Positions 37,490 through 46,797 of a stretch of 64,000 nt of DNA are shown piece after piece; within the stretch, counting starts at the first letter, position 1; every line of letters begins with the position of its first letter. Position numbers and translations under genes: made by a program. Origin of the DNA: Pseudomonas sp. CROZ-RG-20F-R04-15 (GTDB lineage Bacteria; Pseudomonadota; Gammaproteobacteria; Pseudomonadales; Pseudomonadaceae); contig NZ_JAKNQL010000012.1 in assembly GCF_022662375.1 (NCBI RefSeq), forward strand, positions 124,001 through 188,000. Direction: 5' to 3'. The notes under the pieces were generated by a model. The model was not told where the DNA came from and ran no database searches. It was given only the letters and a program-made list of their open reading frames with translations.

Positions 37490-37696
37490 TCAGTAATGAG
37501 GCGGTGGCGCCTCATCCTCAAAGGATTCGAACTGGCCGACCATTTCTTCCTGGCGCTTGAGCAGTGCGGCCATCTGCAATTGCAGGCGCTCGACTACGCG
37601 CTGTTGGGCCACCAGTACGTCGTTCAACGCCTGAATGGTGTCATCCTGAAACGCCAGACGGCTTTCCAGATCGGTAACGCGATCTTCCAGGCTCAT
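37490..37696 (-). CDS. slyX: SlyX protein
   Basis: 68-residue coiled-coil protein (LEDRVTDLESRLAFQDDTI...) with the family's C-terminal PPPHY. Function unknown despite wide conservation. It begins three bases after the HIT gene and is cotranscribed with it. Confidence 0.93.
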   Translation of the reverse strand: MSLEDRVTDLESRLAFQDDTIQALNDVLVAQQRVVERLQLQMAALLKRQEEMVGQFESFEDEAPPPHY

Positions 37697-37699
37697 GAC

Positions 37700-38125
37700 T
37701 CAGCCCTCCAAAAAAGTGAAATGCTCAGTCAGGACCAGACGCAACCGTTCGCGAATGGTGGCGACCTGCTCGGCACTGTAAGGCCTGGCCGGGTGTTTGC
37801 CCCAGACCGGCGCAGGCCAGGCCGCGTCATCGCGCTTACGCACAATCACATGCATGTGCATCTGGCTGACAACGTTACCCAAGGTCGCGACGTTCATCTT
37901 GTCAGCGTCAAACAAATCCTTGAGCAACTCAGCCAGCGCGGTGGTTTCCTGCCACAACTGCTGTTGATCGGCGACATCCAACTGAAACAACTCACTGATA
38001 TCGTCGCGACGAGGCACCAGGATAAACCACGGGTAGTTGGCGTCATTGGACAGCAGCAGTCGGCAGAGAGGGAAATCACCGATGGTCAGCGTGTCCTGTT
38101 GAAGTCGTGAATCTAAAGCAAACAC
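37700..38125 (-). CDS. HIT-family hydrolase
   Basis: 141-residue histidine-triad nucleotide-binding protein, probably a nucleoside phosphoramidase or dinucleotide hydrolase. Active-site motif SQMHMHVIVRKRDD; one His of the usual HxHxH is replaced by Gln, as in the transferase/hydrolase sub-branch common in Pseudomonas. The GTG at 38125 (MFALDSRLQQDT), 8 bases after GGGAG, is preferred over the GTG at 38134, which overlaps that ribosome site. Confidence 0.88.
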   Translation of the reverse strand: MFALDSRLQQDTLTIGDFPLCRLLLSNDANYPWFILVPRRDDISELFQLDVADQQQLWQETTALAELLKDLFDADKMNVATLGNVVSQMHMHVIVRKRDDAAWPAPVWGKHPARPYSAEQVATIRERLRLVLTEHFTFLEG

Positions 38126-38222
38126 TACGCGCACTCCCGGCTGATCTTCATTATTCAGCTTAGCGACGATCCTTTATGGACAGCGCACCAAGCGACAGGA
38201 CGGCAGCATACCTGCGAATGCG

Positions 38223-38366
38223 TCAGCCTTCACGACGACGGTCAACCCCGTCGCCCTGCCAACGCCCCGAGATGTGACATTTGCGAGCGCGACGCACCAG
38301 CACGGAACCAACATCGATGTTCAGCTCGACAAAATGACCGATAGCCTCAGCGACGCTCAGCGACAT
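38223..38366 (-). CDS. Possible 47-residue small protein
   Basis: A short minus-strand frame, MSLSVAEAIGHFVELNI onward, with helix-like composition and Pseudomonas-like codons, ending in an Arg-rich tail. The frame remains open upstream to 38462. There is no good ribosome site before this ATG and I recognise no family. It may be chance. Confidence 0.22.
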   Translation of the reverse strand: MSLSVAEAIGHFVELNIDVGSVLVRRARKCHISGRWQGDGVDRRREG

Positions 38367-38614
38367 GGCCCGTGCAAGCTGTATGAATTCAGAACAGCTG
38401 TAAATTTTTTTGCACCAAAACCGCACAGTGCGTCTACGCTCACTGCGTCGGGCATCCGCCAAATACTCACTGGAGGGGTGAACCGGTAACGTTTTTGGTT
38501 GTCACGCGCGCTTTTCTGCGAGGCAACACCATAGGAGAAATGGCGTCAAGCACTGAAAAAATCAGGCTTGAAGCCCAGCTTTCACGAGGTTTTCACAAGC
38601 GCAGGCGGGTGTTC

Positions 38615-38645
38615 AGAAAAATAACCGCAACGAAATTGCGGTTTG
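38615..38645 (-). terminator. Possible minus-strand terminator in the oprD upstream gap
   Basis: AACCGCAA and TTGCGGTT form a perfect 8-base stem with a 5-base loop; on the minus strand ATTTTTCT follows. No minus-strand gene ends here, so it may close a small RNA transcribed away from oprD. Confidence 0.45.
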
Positions 38646-39021
38646 TGCACGCTTGTTGCATTCGTACCCATATGGACTATAAGCGCACCACTGGAAGTGG
38701 ATGCCTTAAGCCCCATAAGAACAGTGGCAGGGTTGCCCGATGGAGATTCAAGTGTTTTGCCAGGGACTCTTTTTTACCGATGCAAAAAGGCCCAGAAACA
38801 GCGATAAAGTTGTCAGTCCGGCTGCATTGGTACTGTGAATTTGCGACCTCCACCACGCCATTTGCGACACTGTCGTAAAGAAGCTGAAAGGTTGGATTAG
38901 CAAGTATCGCCAACATTGTCGGCGTGATATAAGTTTGCGCCGACACAAAAAGAAAGAGCCGCCCAGATAATAAAACAGGTGGGACGGCAGTACTCTTCTA
39001 AAACCAAAGGAGCAAATCACG

Positions 39022-40380
39022 ATGCGCGTGATGAAGTGGAGCATGATCGCACTGGCAGTTGCTGCAGCCGCCAGTACTCAAGTGGCTACGGCCGCCCCGT
39101 TTGTAAGTGACCAGTCTGAAGCCAAAGGTTTTGTTGAAGACGCGAAACTCACCGAGACGTTGAAGAACTACTACTTCAACCGCGACAACAAGAACGGCGG
39201 CCATGACCAGAAAGACTGGACTCAGGGCTTCCTGGGCAACTTCACCTCCGGGTACACCCAAGGTACCGTTGGTGTTGGTATTGATGCATTCGGTTACCTG
39301 GCCTTGAAACTCGATGGCGGTGACGGCACTTCCGGTTCGGGCAACATGAGCCGTAGCGACACCATCAAGGCCAACGGTTATTCCCGCGACGTCAATGACA
39401 GTCAGGGCAAAGCCGGCGCAGCCATCAAGTTCCGCGTATCCAAAACCGAGTTGAAAGTCGGCGATATGCAGCCAAGCACTGCACCAGTTTTCGCTGTTGG
39501 CGGTTCCCGCATCCTTCCACAAACTGCCAGTGGCTTCCAACTGCAAAGCAGCGAAGTCAAAGACCTCGACCTCGAGGCGGGTCACTTCTACTCGGCTACC
39601 AGCCAGGACAAAAACGCCCGTGATGGCGAGCTGTGGGCCACTTATGCTGGCGTCAAGGCTGACTCCATCGACTACTTCGGCGGCAAGTACGGCATCACTG
39701 ACAATCTTTCCGCTTCGCTGTATGGCGCCAAGCTGGAAGACATCTGGAACCAGTACTACGCCAACCTGAACTACACCATCCCGATGGGTGGCGACGAGTC
39801 TTTGAACCTGGACGGTAACATCTACCGCACCACCGACACCGGTCGTGCTGAAGCAGGCGAGATCAGCAACACTGCGTTCTCCCTGGCTGCTGCGTTCTCG
39901 TTCCTGAAAGCTCACACCTTCACCCTCGCCTTCCAGAAGGTCAACGGTGACACTCCGTTTGACTACATCGGTGTCGGCGGCCACGGTCCTTCGAACCGCG
40001 GTGGTGACTCGATCTTCCTCGCCAACTCCATCCAGTACTCTGACTTCAACGGTCCTGGCGAGAAATCCGTTCAAGCCCGTTACGACCTGAAAATGGCTGA
40101 GTATGGCGTTCCTGGCCTGAGCTTCATGGTCCGTTACGTCAATGGCTGGAACATCGACGGCACCAATACTCCGACCGTCAGTTCTTATACCGGCGCTTAC
40201 GGTGAAGACGGCAAACATCACGAAACCAACTTTGAAGCCAAGTACGTTGTTCAAAGCGGCCCGGCAAAAGACCTGTCTTTCCGTATTCGCCAAGCGTGGC
40301 ACACAGCTAACGCTGACGAAGGCGAAGGCGATGTCAAAGAGTTCCGTCTGATCACCGAATACCCACTGAACATCTTGTAA
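39022..40380 (+). CDS. oprD: OprD-family outer-membrane porin
   Basis: 18-strand substrate-specific porin, for basic amino acids in P. aeruginosa OprD. 452 residues; signal peptide ends near ATAA-PFVSDQ. Sequence and gene order (oprD near the HIT protein and slyX) match P. aeruginosa PA0958 closely: FVSDQSEAKGF, NYYFNRDNK, PVFAVGGSRILPQTA, EFRLITEYPLNIL. AAAGGAG precedes the ATG. Basic amino-acid uptake would feed the ArcD/ArcA pathway encoded earlier in the window, though at a distance. Confidence 0.94.
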   Translation: MRVMKWSMIALAVAAAASTQVATAAPFVSDQSEAKGFVEDAKLTETLKNYYFNRDNKNGGHDQKDWTQGFLGNFTSGYTQGTVGVGIDAFGYLALKLDGGDGTSGSGNMSRSDTIKANGYSRDVNDSQGKAGAAIKFRVSKTELKVGDMQPSTAPVFAVGGSRILPQTASGFQLQSSEVKDLDLEAGHFYSATSQDKNARDGELWATYAGVKADSIDYFGGKYGITDNLSASLYGAKLEDIWNQYYANLNYTIPMGGDESLNLDGNIYRTTDTGRAEAGEISNTAFSLAAAFSFLKAHTFTLAFQKVNGDTPFDYIGVGGHGPSNRGGDSIFLANSIQYSDFNGPGEKSVQARYDLKMAEYGVPGLSFMVRYVNGWNIDGTNTPTVSSYTGAYGEDGKHHETNFEAKYVVQSGPAKDLSFRIRQAWHTANADEGEGDVKEFRLITEYPLNIL

Positions 40381-40405
40381 TCGTCAGTGGTTAGTTTGGA
40401 AGCAT

Positions 40406-40438
40406 AAAAAAAGGCCCATCTTGCGATGGGCCTTTTTT
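40406..40438. terminator. Terminator between oprD and mscS-like gene
   Basis: AAAAAAAGGCCCATC and GATGGGCCTTTTTT arms around TTGC. The A and T runs on both sides allow it to serve both convergent genes. Confidence 0.94.
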
Positions 40439-40498
40439 ATTGCCTGTCACTTGCAATAGTTGCCTGACCGACAAGTCAGGCAACTAATTAGCAACCTA

Positions 40499-41341
40499 TC
40501 ATTGTGTGGCCGATTCCTGCACCACACGAATCACCCGCTGTGGGAAAGGGATATCAATCCCTGCAGTCTTTAAACGATCACGCGACTGTTCGTTAAACAT
40601 GAACATCACGTCCCAGTAATCTGCAGTTTTGACCCATACACGCAGGGAAACAGTGATCGAACTGTCGCCCAAGGTCGAAATCACGGCCTGTGGCGCCGGA
40701 TCCTGCAACACACGCTCATCCTTGGCCAGATCCAGCAGCACCTGACGGGCCTTCTGCAGATCGGCTTCGTAATCAACGCCTACATCAAACACAACCTTGC
40801 GAGTCGGCTGACGGTTGGTGTTGGTAATGATGCCGTTCGACAGGTTGCCGTTTGGCACGATGATGGTTTTGTTGTCGCCAGTACGCAGCACGGTGTGGAA
40901 AATCTGGATGCTGTCGACTGTACCCGACACACCTTGCGCTTCGATCCAGTCACCGATACGGAACGGACGGAACAGCAGAATCAACACGCCGCCGGCGAAG
41001 TTCGCCAGGCTGCCTTGCAAGGCCAGACCGATCGCCAGACCGGCAGCACCGATCGCAGCAACAAACGAGGTAGTTTCAACACCGATCATCGACGCGACGC
41101 TGACGATCAGCAACACCTTGAGAATGATGTTCGCCAGGCTGCTGATAAAGCCTTGCAGCGCCAGATCGGCGTTGCGCAGGGCCAGCAGACCACCGAGCTT
41201 TTGCGTGACCTTGTTGATCAACCACCAGCCGATGGCCAGGGTAATCACTGCCAGCAGCACACGGCTGCCGTACTCCATGATCATCGGGATCCACGCCTGG
41301 GATGCCTTGACCAGGTTGTCCACCTCAGCATTCAAATCCAT
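40499..41341 (-). CDS. mscS: Small-conductance mechanosensitive channel (MscS family)
   Basis: 280-residue MscS-type channel that opens on membrane tension after osmotic downshift. Three N-terminal helices (about 25-42, 65-87, 90-120); the pore helix shows AAIGAAGLAIGLALQGSLANFAGG-type Gly/Ala packing (split here as AIGAAGLAIGLALQ and GSLANFAGG), followed by the beta domain FRPFRIGDWIEAQG. Length like E. coli MscS (286). Downstream of yajQ across a REPIN. Confidence 0.94.
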   Translation of the reverse strand: MDLNAEVDNLVKASQAWIPMIMEYGSRVLLAVITLAIGWWLINKVTQKLGGLLALRNADLALQGFISSLANIILKVLLIVSVASMIGVETTSFVAAIGAAGLAIGLALQGSLANFAGGVLILLFRPFRIGDWIEAQGVSGTVDSIQIFHTVLRTGDNKTIIVPNGNLSNGIITNTNRQPTRKVVFDVGVDYEADLQKARQVLLDLAKDERVLQDPAPQAVISTLGDSSITVSLRVWVKTADYWDVMFMFNEQSRDRLKTAGIDIPFPQRVIRVVQESATQ

Positions 41342-41418
41342 GTTCTATCTCCTGATTTCCGGCCATTCGGCACGCGAAAAATAAGCGGCAGAAACCCGCC
41401 GGATGTACACAAAACAAT

Positions 41419-41505
41419 GTGGGAGCGAGCCTGCTCGCGAAGGCGCCGTGTCATTCAGCAATGAGTTGACTGACACACCGCCTTCGCGAGCAGGCTCGCT
41501 CCCAC
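41419..41505. repeat. REPIN between yajQ and mscS
   Basis: Inverted REP pair of 87 bases with an inner GTGTCATTCA/TGACTGACAC-type repeat, in a same-strand gap. Confidence 0.92.
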
Positions 41506-41522
41506 AGGTCATCTGACCGAGT

Positions 41523-42008
41523 TTAGTCGCGGAAGTTGTTGAACTGCAGTGGCATGCCGAACTCTTTGGCCCGCAGTGCCGCGATGGCCTCTTGCAGGTC
41601 ATCACGCTTCTTGCCGGTCACGCGCACTTGCTCGCCCTGAATGGCGGCCTGTACTTTGAGTTTGGCGTCCTTGATGTGGCCGACGATCTTCTTCGCCAGC
41701 TCCTTGTCGATGCCTTCCTTGAGCACGGCGTCCTGCTTCATCAGCTTGCCCGAAGCGTACGCGTCTTTGACTTCAAGGCACTGTACGTCGATCTTGCGCT
41801 TGACCAGTGCCAGCTTGAGGATTTCGATCATCGCTTCGAGCTGGAACCCGGCTTCAGCGGTGAGGCTGACGGTCAGGTCTTTTTCCTTGAACTCGAAGCT
41901 GCCTTTGCCTTTCAGGTCATAACGACGATCGAGTTCCTTCACGGCGTTCTCGACCGCGTTGGTGAGTTCGTGTTTGTCCAGTTCGGATACCACGTCGAAC
42001 GACGGCAT
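41523..42008 (-). CDS. yajQ: YajQ-family nucleotide-binding protein
   Basis: 161-residue UPF0234 protein, MPSFDVVSELDKHELTNAVENA; two ferredoxin-like halves. Homologues bind nucleotides, and in Xanthomonas and Pseudomonas bind cyclic-di-GMP. Divergent from the panE-like gene with a gap of 140 bases. Confidence 0.94.
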   Translation of the reverse strand: MPSFDVVSELDKHELTNAVENAVKELDRRYDLKGKGSFEFKEKDLTVSLTAEAGFQLEAMIEILKLALVKRKIDVQCLEVKDAYASGKLMKQDAVLKEGIDKELAKKIVGHIKDAKLKVQAAIQGEQVRVTGKKRDDLQEAIAALRAKEFGMPLQFNNFRD

Positions 42009-42148
42009 GTAATCTCTCCAATAAAAAGGCGCGCTCGATGTGGATGGAGCGCGCTTGGCTTGCGGTTAAAATCGGGCTCATTATAACGGGTCTTTTCCCA
42101 CCGACACGGCGAGCCGCACATGCCTGTACGCAATCGAGCAAAAAACTG

Positions 42149-43066
42149 ATGTCCACCCCCTGGCATGTTCTCGGCGCCGGCAGTCTCGGCACACTGTGGG
42201 CCACACGTCTGGCTCGCGCCGGCCTGCCGGTCAGACTGATCGTGCGTGATGCCGAACGCTTGCAAAGCTATCAGGCTGCGGGCGGCTTGACGCTGGTGGA
42301 GCAAGGTGTGGCGAGCAGCTATGCGGTTTCCGGCGAAACGCCCGACAGCCCTGAGCCGATCCGCCGTTTGCTGGTGGCGTGCAAGGCCTACGACGCCGAA
42401 AGCGCCGTCGCCCGCCTCGCCCCACGGCTGACTGCGGACGCCGAACTGATCCTCCTGCAAAACGGCCTCGGCAGTCAGGACGCCGTCGCCAACCGTGTGC
42501 CGCTGGCACGCTGCATCAGCGCTTCGAGTACCGAGGGTGCCTTCCGCGATGGCGACTGGCGTGTGGTGTTCGCCGGTCACGGTTTTACCTGGCTGGGCGA
42601 TGCCGGGCATCCGGTCGCGCCGATCTGGCTGGATGATCTCGACGCCGCGAAAATCCCCCACGAGTGGAGCACCGATATCCTCACCCGGTTATGGCGAAAA
42701 CTCGCGCTCAACTGTGCGATCAATCCGCTGACCGTGCTGCACAACTGCCGCAACGGCGGATTGCAGGAACATCACTGCGAAGTCGCCACGCTGTGCGACG
42801 AGCTGGCCGAACTGCTGGAGCGCTGCGGCCAACCGGCTGCAGCAGAAAACCTGCAACAGGAAGTCCAAAGGGTCATCCATGCTACCGCCGCCAATTACTC
42901 ATCGATGTATCAGGACGTCGCCAATCAACGCCGCACGGAAATCAGCTATCTATTGGGCCACGCCTGCAAAGTCGCCGCGCGCCATCAGCTGAACCTGCCG
43001 CACCTCAAGCAATTGCAGCAACGACTGATCACGCATCTGCACAGCCTCGGATTGCCCAGCGACTGA
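42149..43066 (+). CDS. panE: Ketopantoate reductase family protein
   Basis: NADPH-dependent 2-dehydropantoate 2-reductase type, pantothenate pathway; 305 residues from the ATG at 42149. GAGSLGTLWATRLARAG is the nucleotide-binding loop; KLALNCAINPLTVL holds the conserved Lys/Asn region of the C-terminal domain. The upstream part of the frame lacks support. Equivalent to PA4397 by neighbourhood. Other ApbA-fold reductases are possible. Confidence 0.86.
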   Translation: MSTPWHVLGAGSLGTLWATRLARAGLPVRLIVRDAERLQSYQAAGGLTLVEQGVASSYAVSGETPDSPEPIRRLLVACKAYDAESAVARLAPRLTADAELILLQNGLGSQDAVANRVPLARCISASSTEGAFRDGDWRVVFAGHGFTWLGDAGHPVAPIWLDDLDAAKIPHEWSTDILTRLWRKLALNCAINPLTVLHNCRNGGLQEHHCEVATLCDELAELLERCGQPAAAENLQQEVQRVIHATAANYSSMYQDVANQRRTEISYLLGHACKVAARHQLNLPHLKQLQQRLITHLHSLGLPSD

Positions 43067-43111
43067 GCAGCGGCTACGCTGGCCACTTGTTCCTTTGCTG
43101 CGATAAACCTG

Positions 43112-45148
43112 ATGCCATTGCGCCAGCGTCTCGAAAACCTGCCGGTCGGCCAGAAACTGCTGGCCGCCCTGCTGGTGCTGTTGACCACTGTTCTGCTGGT
43201 CGCCAACCTGACCTTTATCAGCGCCGCCTATTACATCTCTCAGGAAAGCATGGCACCGCAGGCCTTGCAGACCATCGGCCGGCTGATTTCCAACCCGAGT
43301 CTGGTCAGCGAAGCCCTGCAGTCACCGCAAAGCGCCGAGCGCCTGCTGAAAGAACTCGACAGTTATTCACCACTGCGCGCCGCCGCGTTGTATGACGGCA
43401 AGGGTGAACGCCTGGCGCAAGTCCAGCGCGGCGACAAACTCAACCTGCCGGAACGCTATCGGCATATCGAAGCCTGGCAACTGACCGAATTTCGCAGTAA
43501 CCAGTTGATCACCCTGCCCCGCCCCGGCACGGCGCCGGGCCATCTGTTGCTGGTCGCCAGCAGCGAGCTGCCAATGGCGTTCTACACCGGCACGTTGACT
43601 GCTAGCCTCGGCATTCTGATTTTCAGTGTGTTGCTGTGGCTGGTGATTGCCCGGCAGATCAAACGCCTGATTACCCGGCCGATCCATCAACTGGAAGAGC
43701 TGTCGCGTCAGGTGACCCGGGAAGAAAACTACGCACTGCGTGCCTCGCGCGGCAATCACGACGAAATCGGCAGTCTCGCCGAGGCGTTCAACACCATGCT
43801 GTCGCGCATCGAAGCCCGCGAGCAGCAACTCAAGCGTGCCCGCGACGACTCGCAAGCCGCTTACGATCAGGCGCAGGGTCTGGCCGAGGAAACCCGCCAC
43901 ACCAACCGCAAACTGGAACTGGAAGTACAGGTGCGCAGCAAGATCGAAAAGAAGCTCACCGGTTTCCAGAACTACCTCAACAGCATCATCGACTCGATGC
44001 CCTCGGCGCTGATCGCCCTCGACGAGCAACTTTACGTCACCCAATGGAACCAGGAGGCCAGCGCCCTTTCCGGCACGCGGCTGGACGAAGCGCTGAACCA
44101 GCCGATTTTCCTCGCCTTCGAACCGCTCAAGCCATTCCTGCCGCAACTCAAGCAGACCGTCGAACAACACACGGTGGCGAAAATCGAGCGAGTAACGTGG
44201 TTCAAGGATGAAGAACCGAAGCATTACGCGCTGACCTTCTATCCATTGATGGGCGGTGCCGGGCGCGGCGTGGTAATCCGCATCGACGACATCACCCAAC
44301 GACTGTCGCTGGAAGAAATGATGGTGCAGTCGGAAAAAATGCTTTCGGTCGGTGGCCTTGCCGCCGGCATGGCTCATGAAATCAACAACCCGTTAGGGGC
44401 GATCCTGCACAACGTGCAGAATATCCGGCGACGCCTGTCCGCCGATCTGCCGAAGAACCTCGAAACCGCCGAGCAACTGGGCATCGAACTGGACACGGTG
44501 AACCGCTACCTGCAGGGCCGCGAAGTGCCGCAACTGCTCGACGGCATCCAACAGGCCGGCGCCCGCGCGGCGAAAATCGTCACGCACATGCTCAGCTTCA
44601 GCCGTCGCAGCACCCGACAAATGGCGCCGTGCGACTTACCGGCACTGATCGACCAAGCCGTGGACATCGCCGGCAACGACTTCGATCTGGCCATCGGCTT
44701 CGACTTCAAGGGCCAGGCGATTATTCGCCAGTTCGACCCGGCGCTAGGGCCGGTGCCGGGCACCGCCAACGAACTCGAGCAAGTACTGCTCAACCTGTTA
44801 AAAAATGCCGCCCAAGCCATTCACCAGCGTGAAGGCGATAGCGAGCCGGGCCGGATCATCCTGCGCACCAGGCTCAATCCGCCGTGGGCTGAAATTCAGG
44901 TCGAGGACAACGGCATCGGCATGAGCGAGAGCGTGCGCAAACGCACCTTCGAGCCGTTCTTCACCACCAAGGAAATCGGCCAGGGCACCGGGCTTGGCTT
45001 GTCGGTGTCGTACTTCATCATCACCAACAATCACAAAGGACAGATGGAGGTGCAGTCAGCACCGGGCCAAGGCACCTGTTTCACCTTGCGCCTGCCGTTG
45101 ACGCAACCGCTGCCCATCGCTGCCGAAACCAATCAATTATCGAGGTAA
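43112..45148 (+). CDS. Orphan PAS sensor histidine kinase
   Basis: 678 residues: two membrane helices (about 14-43 and 155-177) around a periplasmic domain of about 110 residues, HAMP, coiled coil (REQQLKRARDDSQAAYDQAQ), PAS (about 290-390), HisKA with phospho-acceptor H422 in GMAHEINNPLGAI, and an ATPase domain with N, G1 (VEDNGIGM) and G2 (GTGLGLSVS) boxes. No receiver domain and no response regulator gene adjacent, so the partner is unknown. It is followed after 3 bases by the cobalamin adenosyltransferase gene. Confidence 0.93.
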   Translation: MPLRQRLENLPVGQKLLAALLVLLTTVLLVANLTFISAAYYISQESMAPQALQTIGRLISNPSLVSEALQSPQSAERLLKELDSYSPLRAAALYDGKGERLAQVQRGDKLNLPERYRHIEAWQLTEFRSNQLITLPRPGTAPGHLLLVASSELPMAFYTGTLTASLGILIFSVLLWLVIARQIKRLITRPIHQLEELSRQVTREENYALRASRGNHDEIGSLAEAFNTMLSRIEAREQQLKRARDDSQAAYDQAQGLAEETRHTNRKLELEVQVRSKIEKKLTGFQNYLNSIIDSMPSALIALDEQLYVTQWNQEASALSGTRLDEALNQPIFLAFEPLKPFLPQLKQTVEQHTVAKIERVTWFKDEEPKHYALTFYPLMGGAGRGVVIRIDDITQRLSLEEMMVQSEKMLSVGGLAAGMAHEINNPLGAILHNVQNIRRRLSADLPKNLETAEQLGIELDTVNRYLQGREVPQLLDGIQQAGARAAKIVTHMLSFSRRSTRQMAPCDLPALIDQAVDIAGNDFDLAIGFDFKGQAIIRQFDPALGPVPGTANELEQVLLNLLKNAAQAIHQREGDSEPGRIILRTRLNPPWAEIQVEDNGIGMSESVRKRTFEPFFTTKEIGQGTGLGLSVSYFIITNNHKGQMEVQSAPGQGTCFTLRLPLTQPLPIAAETNQLSR

Positions 45149-45151
45149 ACC

Positions 45152-45736
45152 ATGGGCTTTCGCCTGTCGAAAATCTACACCCGCACCGGTGACAAAGGCG
45201 AAACCGGCCTGGGCGATGGCCGCCGTGTGCCCAAGGATCACCCCCGCATCGAGGCCATTGGCGAGGTCGATACGCTGAACAGTCAGGTCGGCGTGTTGCT
45301 GGCCGGGCTGATAGCCGAACGCGAGACCTATCCGGGACTGAATGAACTGATCGAGGTGTTGGCGCCTTGTCAGCATCGCTTGTTTGATTTGGGTGGCGAG
45401 TTGGCGATGCCGGAGTATCAGGCGTTGAACGCGGCGGAAATCGAACGGCTGGAAGCGGCGATCGATGTGTGGAATGAAGAACTGGGGCCGCTGGAGAATT
45501 TCATTCTTCCGGGCGGGTCGATGCTGATTGCGCAGGCGCATGTGTGCCGCAGCCTCGCGAGAAGTGCCGAGCGGCGTTGTCAGCATTTGAATGCGCTGGA
45601 ACCGTTGGCCGGGGTTGGGCTGGCGTATATCAATCGGTTGTCGGATTTGTTGTTTGTCGCGGCGCGGTTGATTGCGCGGCGGCAGGGGATTGCGGAGATT
45701 CTCTGGCAGCCGGCGGCAAAGCCTGCAGAAATCTAG
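45152..45736 (+). CDS. ATP:cob(I)alamin adenosyltransferase, PduO type
   Basis: Makes adenosylcobalamin from cob(I)alamin and ATP. 194 residues with the family's start KIYTRTGDKGETGLGDGRRV, the central GGELA, and LPGGS...AHVCRSLARSAERR. The ATG follows GAGGTAA three bases behind the sensor-kinase stop, so the two are cotranscribed. No other cobalamin genes are near. Confidence 0.94.
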   Translation: MGFRLSKIYTRTGDKGETGLGDGRRVPKDHPRIEAIGEVDTLNSQVGVLLAGLIAERETYPGLNELIEVLAPCQHRLFDLGGELAMPEYQALNAAEIERLEAAIDVWNEELGPLENFILPGGSMLIAQAHVCRSLARSAERRCQHLNALEPLAGVGLAYINRLSDLLFVAARLIARRQGIAEILWQPAAKPAEI

Positions 45737-45751
45737 CGCCTGACAGATCGC

Positions 45752-45836
45752 CTTCGCGAGCAGGCTCGCTCCCACATTTGATTGCATTCCAACTGAAGAA
45801 ATCCGATCAACTGTGGGAGCGAGCCTGCTCGCGAAG
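45752..45836. repeat. REP pair in outward orientation
   Basis: Here the inverse REP core comes first (to 45775) and the direct core second (from 45813), the opposite of the seven standard REPINs. It separates convergent genes. Confidence 0.88.
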
Positions 45837-45849
45837 AGGTCAGCAGCCT

Positions 45850-46797
45850 TTACAGAGAATCAGGCCAGAACGCGCGGATCCCCGCCACACCTTGAGCCCC
45901 GCACTTCCAGGCTTTTTCGCACTCCGCCGGACCAACCCCGCCCAACAGAAACACCGGTTTGCTGAAGCTTTCAATCAACGCCCCAGCCTGTTCCCAGCCA
46001 AGCGGCTGCGCATCCGGGTGCGTCAAGGTCGGCTGCACCGGCGACAGGGTCACAAAATCCACGCCCATCTGTTCCGCCAGCGCCAGTTCTTCAGCGTTGT
46101 GGCACGACGCCGCCAACCAGCGCTCCGCCGGTAACGGCCGCCCCGCCGCCGCGTATTTGCGCAGCTGAGCAGCGGTGATGTGCCAACCGGCAGACGGGAA
46201 ATCGCCGAGCCACTCGAACGGCCCTTTGATCATCAACTGCGCCTTGCCCGCGCACAGCCCGGCCGCATCGACAGCCAGATCGCGATACTTGGGGTCATAG
46301 CCGTTCGGCGCGCGCAACTGGATCAGTTTGATCCCACCGGCAATCGCCTTCTGGATACCGCGCAGTAGAGCCGGGGTTTCCAGATCCTCAGGGGTAATCA
46401 GGTACTCCGCCGGCAAACGCGCCGCCGCAACGATCGGCTGGTTGGCGGCCGGGAACTCGTAGCTCACCAGTTCCTTCGCCGTGACCCAGGCCAACGGCTG
46501 CCCTTCGGCACCGTGCGGCTCGCCAGTGAAGGCCGAGACTTCCCAGACATCCAGCAACACCTGTTTGTCGGGATAATCGTGACGCACTTTGATCAGCGGC
46601 CGGGCTGAGCCAACGACGATGCCCAACTCTTCTTGCAGCTCACGGGCCAGTGCGCTTTCGACCGACTCGTCGGCCTCGACCTTGCCGCCGGGAAACTCCC
46701 ACAGACCACCCTGATGCTGGGTGTCGGCGCGGCGGGCGATGAGGATTTTGCCACTGTCGTCACGAATGACCGCAGCGGCGACGTGTACACGTTTCAC
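45850..46797 (-). CDS. Nudix hydrolase fused to ThiE-like domain
   Basis: 315-residue two-domain protein. Residues 1-130 are a MutT-type Nudix domain (GGKVEADESVESALARELQEELG split as GGKVEADES and RELQEELG), likely cleansing oxidised nucleotides; residues 145-315 resemble thiamin-phosphate synthase (LIQLRAP, VDFVTLSPVQPT, PVFLLGGV). The GTG start at 46797 has AGGAG and overlaps the GST stop by four bases. The P. aeruginosa homologue is PA4400. ThiE activity is doubtful: canonical pyrophosphate-site residues look incomplete. Confidence 0.9.
   Translation of the reverse strand: MKRVHVAAAVIRDDSGKILIARRADTQHQGGLWEFPGGKVEADESVESALARELQEELGIVVGSARPLIKVRHDYPDKQVLLDVWEVSAFTGEPHGAEGQPLAWVTAKELVSYEFPAANQPIVAAARLPAEYLITPEDLETPALLRGIQKAIAGGIKLIQLRAPNGYDPKYRDLAVDAAGLCAGKAQLMIKGPFEWLGDFPSAGWHITAAQLRKYAAAGRPLPAERWLAASCHNAEELALAEQMGVDFVTLSPVQPTLTHPDAQPLGWEQAGALIESFSKPVFLLGGVGPAECEKAWKCGAQGVAGIRAFWPDSL

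Larger units (their letters stand above)
38126..39021. other. 896-base gap upstream of oprD
   Basis: The longest stretch without a convincing gene in the window. It holds AT-rich segments, a possible 47-codon minus-strand frame (38223-38366), an 8-base-arm hairpin followed by T-rich sequence on the minus strand (38615-38645), and the oprD leader. An A-rich AAAAAGAA motif at about 38949 fits the AANAANAA form bound by Hfq/Crc. Long leaders and catabolite repression are common for OprD-family porins. Confidence 0.5.

Noticed and set aside
38677..38946. 89-codon minus-strand frame upstream of oprD
   Set aside because: No ribosome site, mixed composition, and no family resemblance; it lies in the oprD leader or promoter region.
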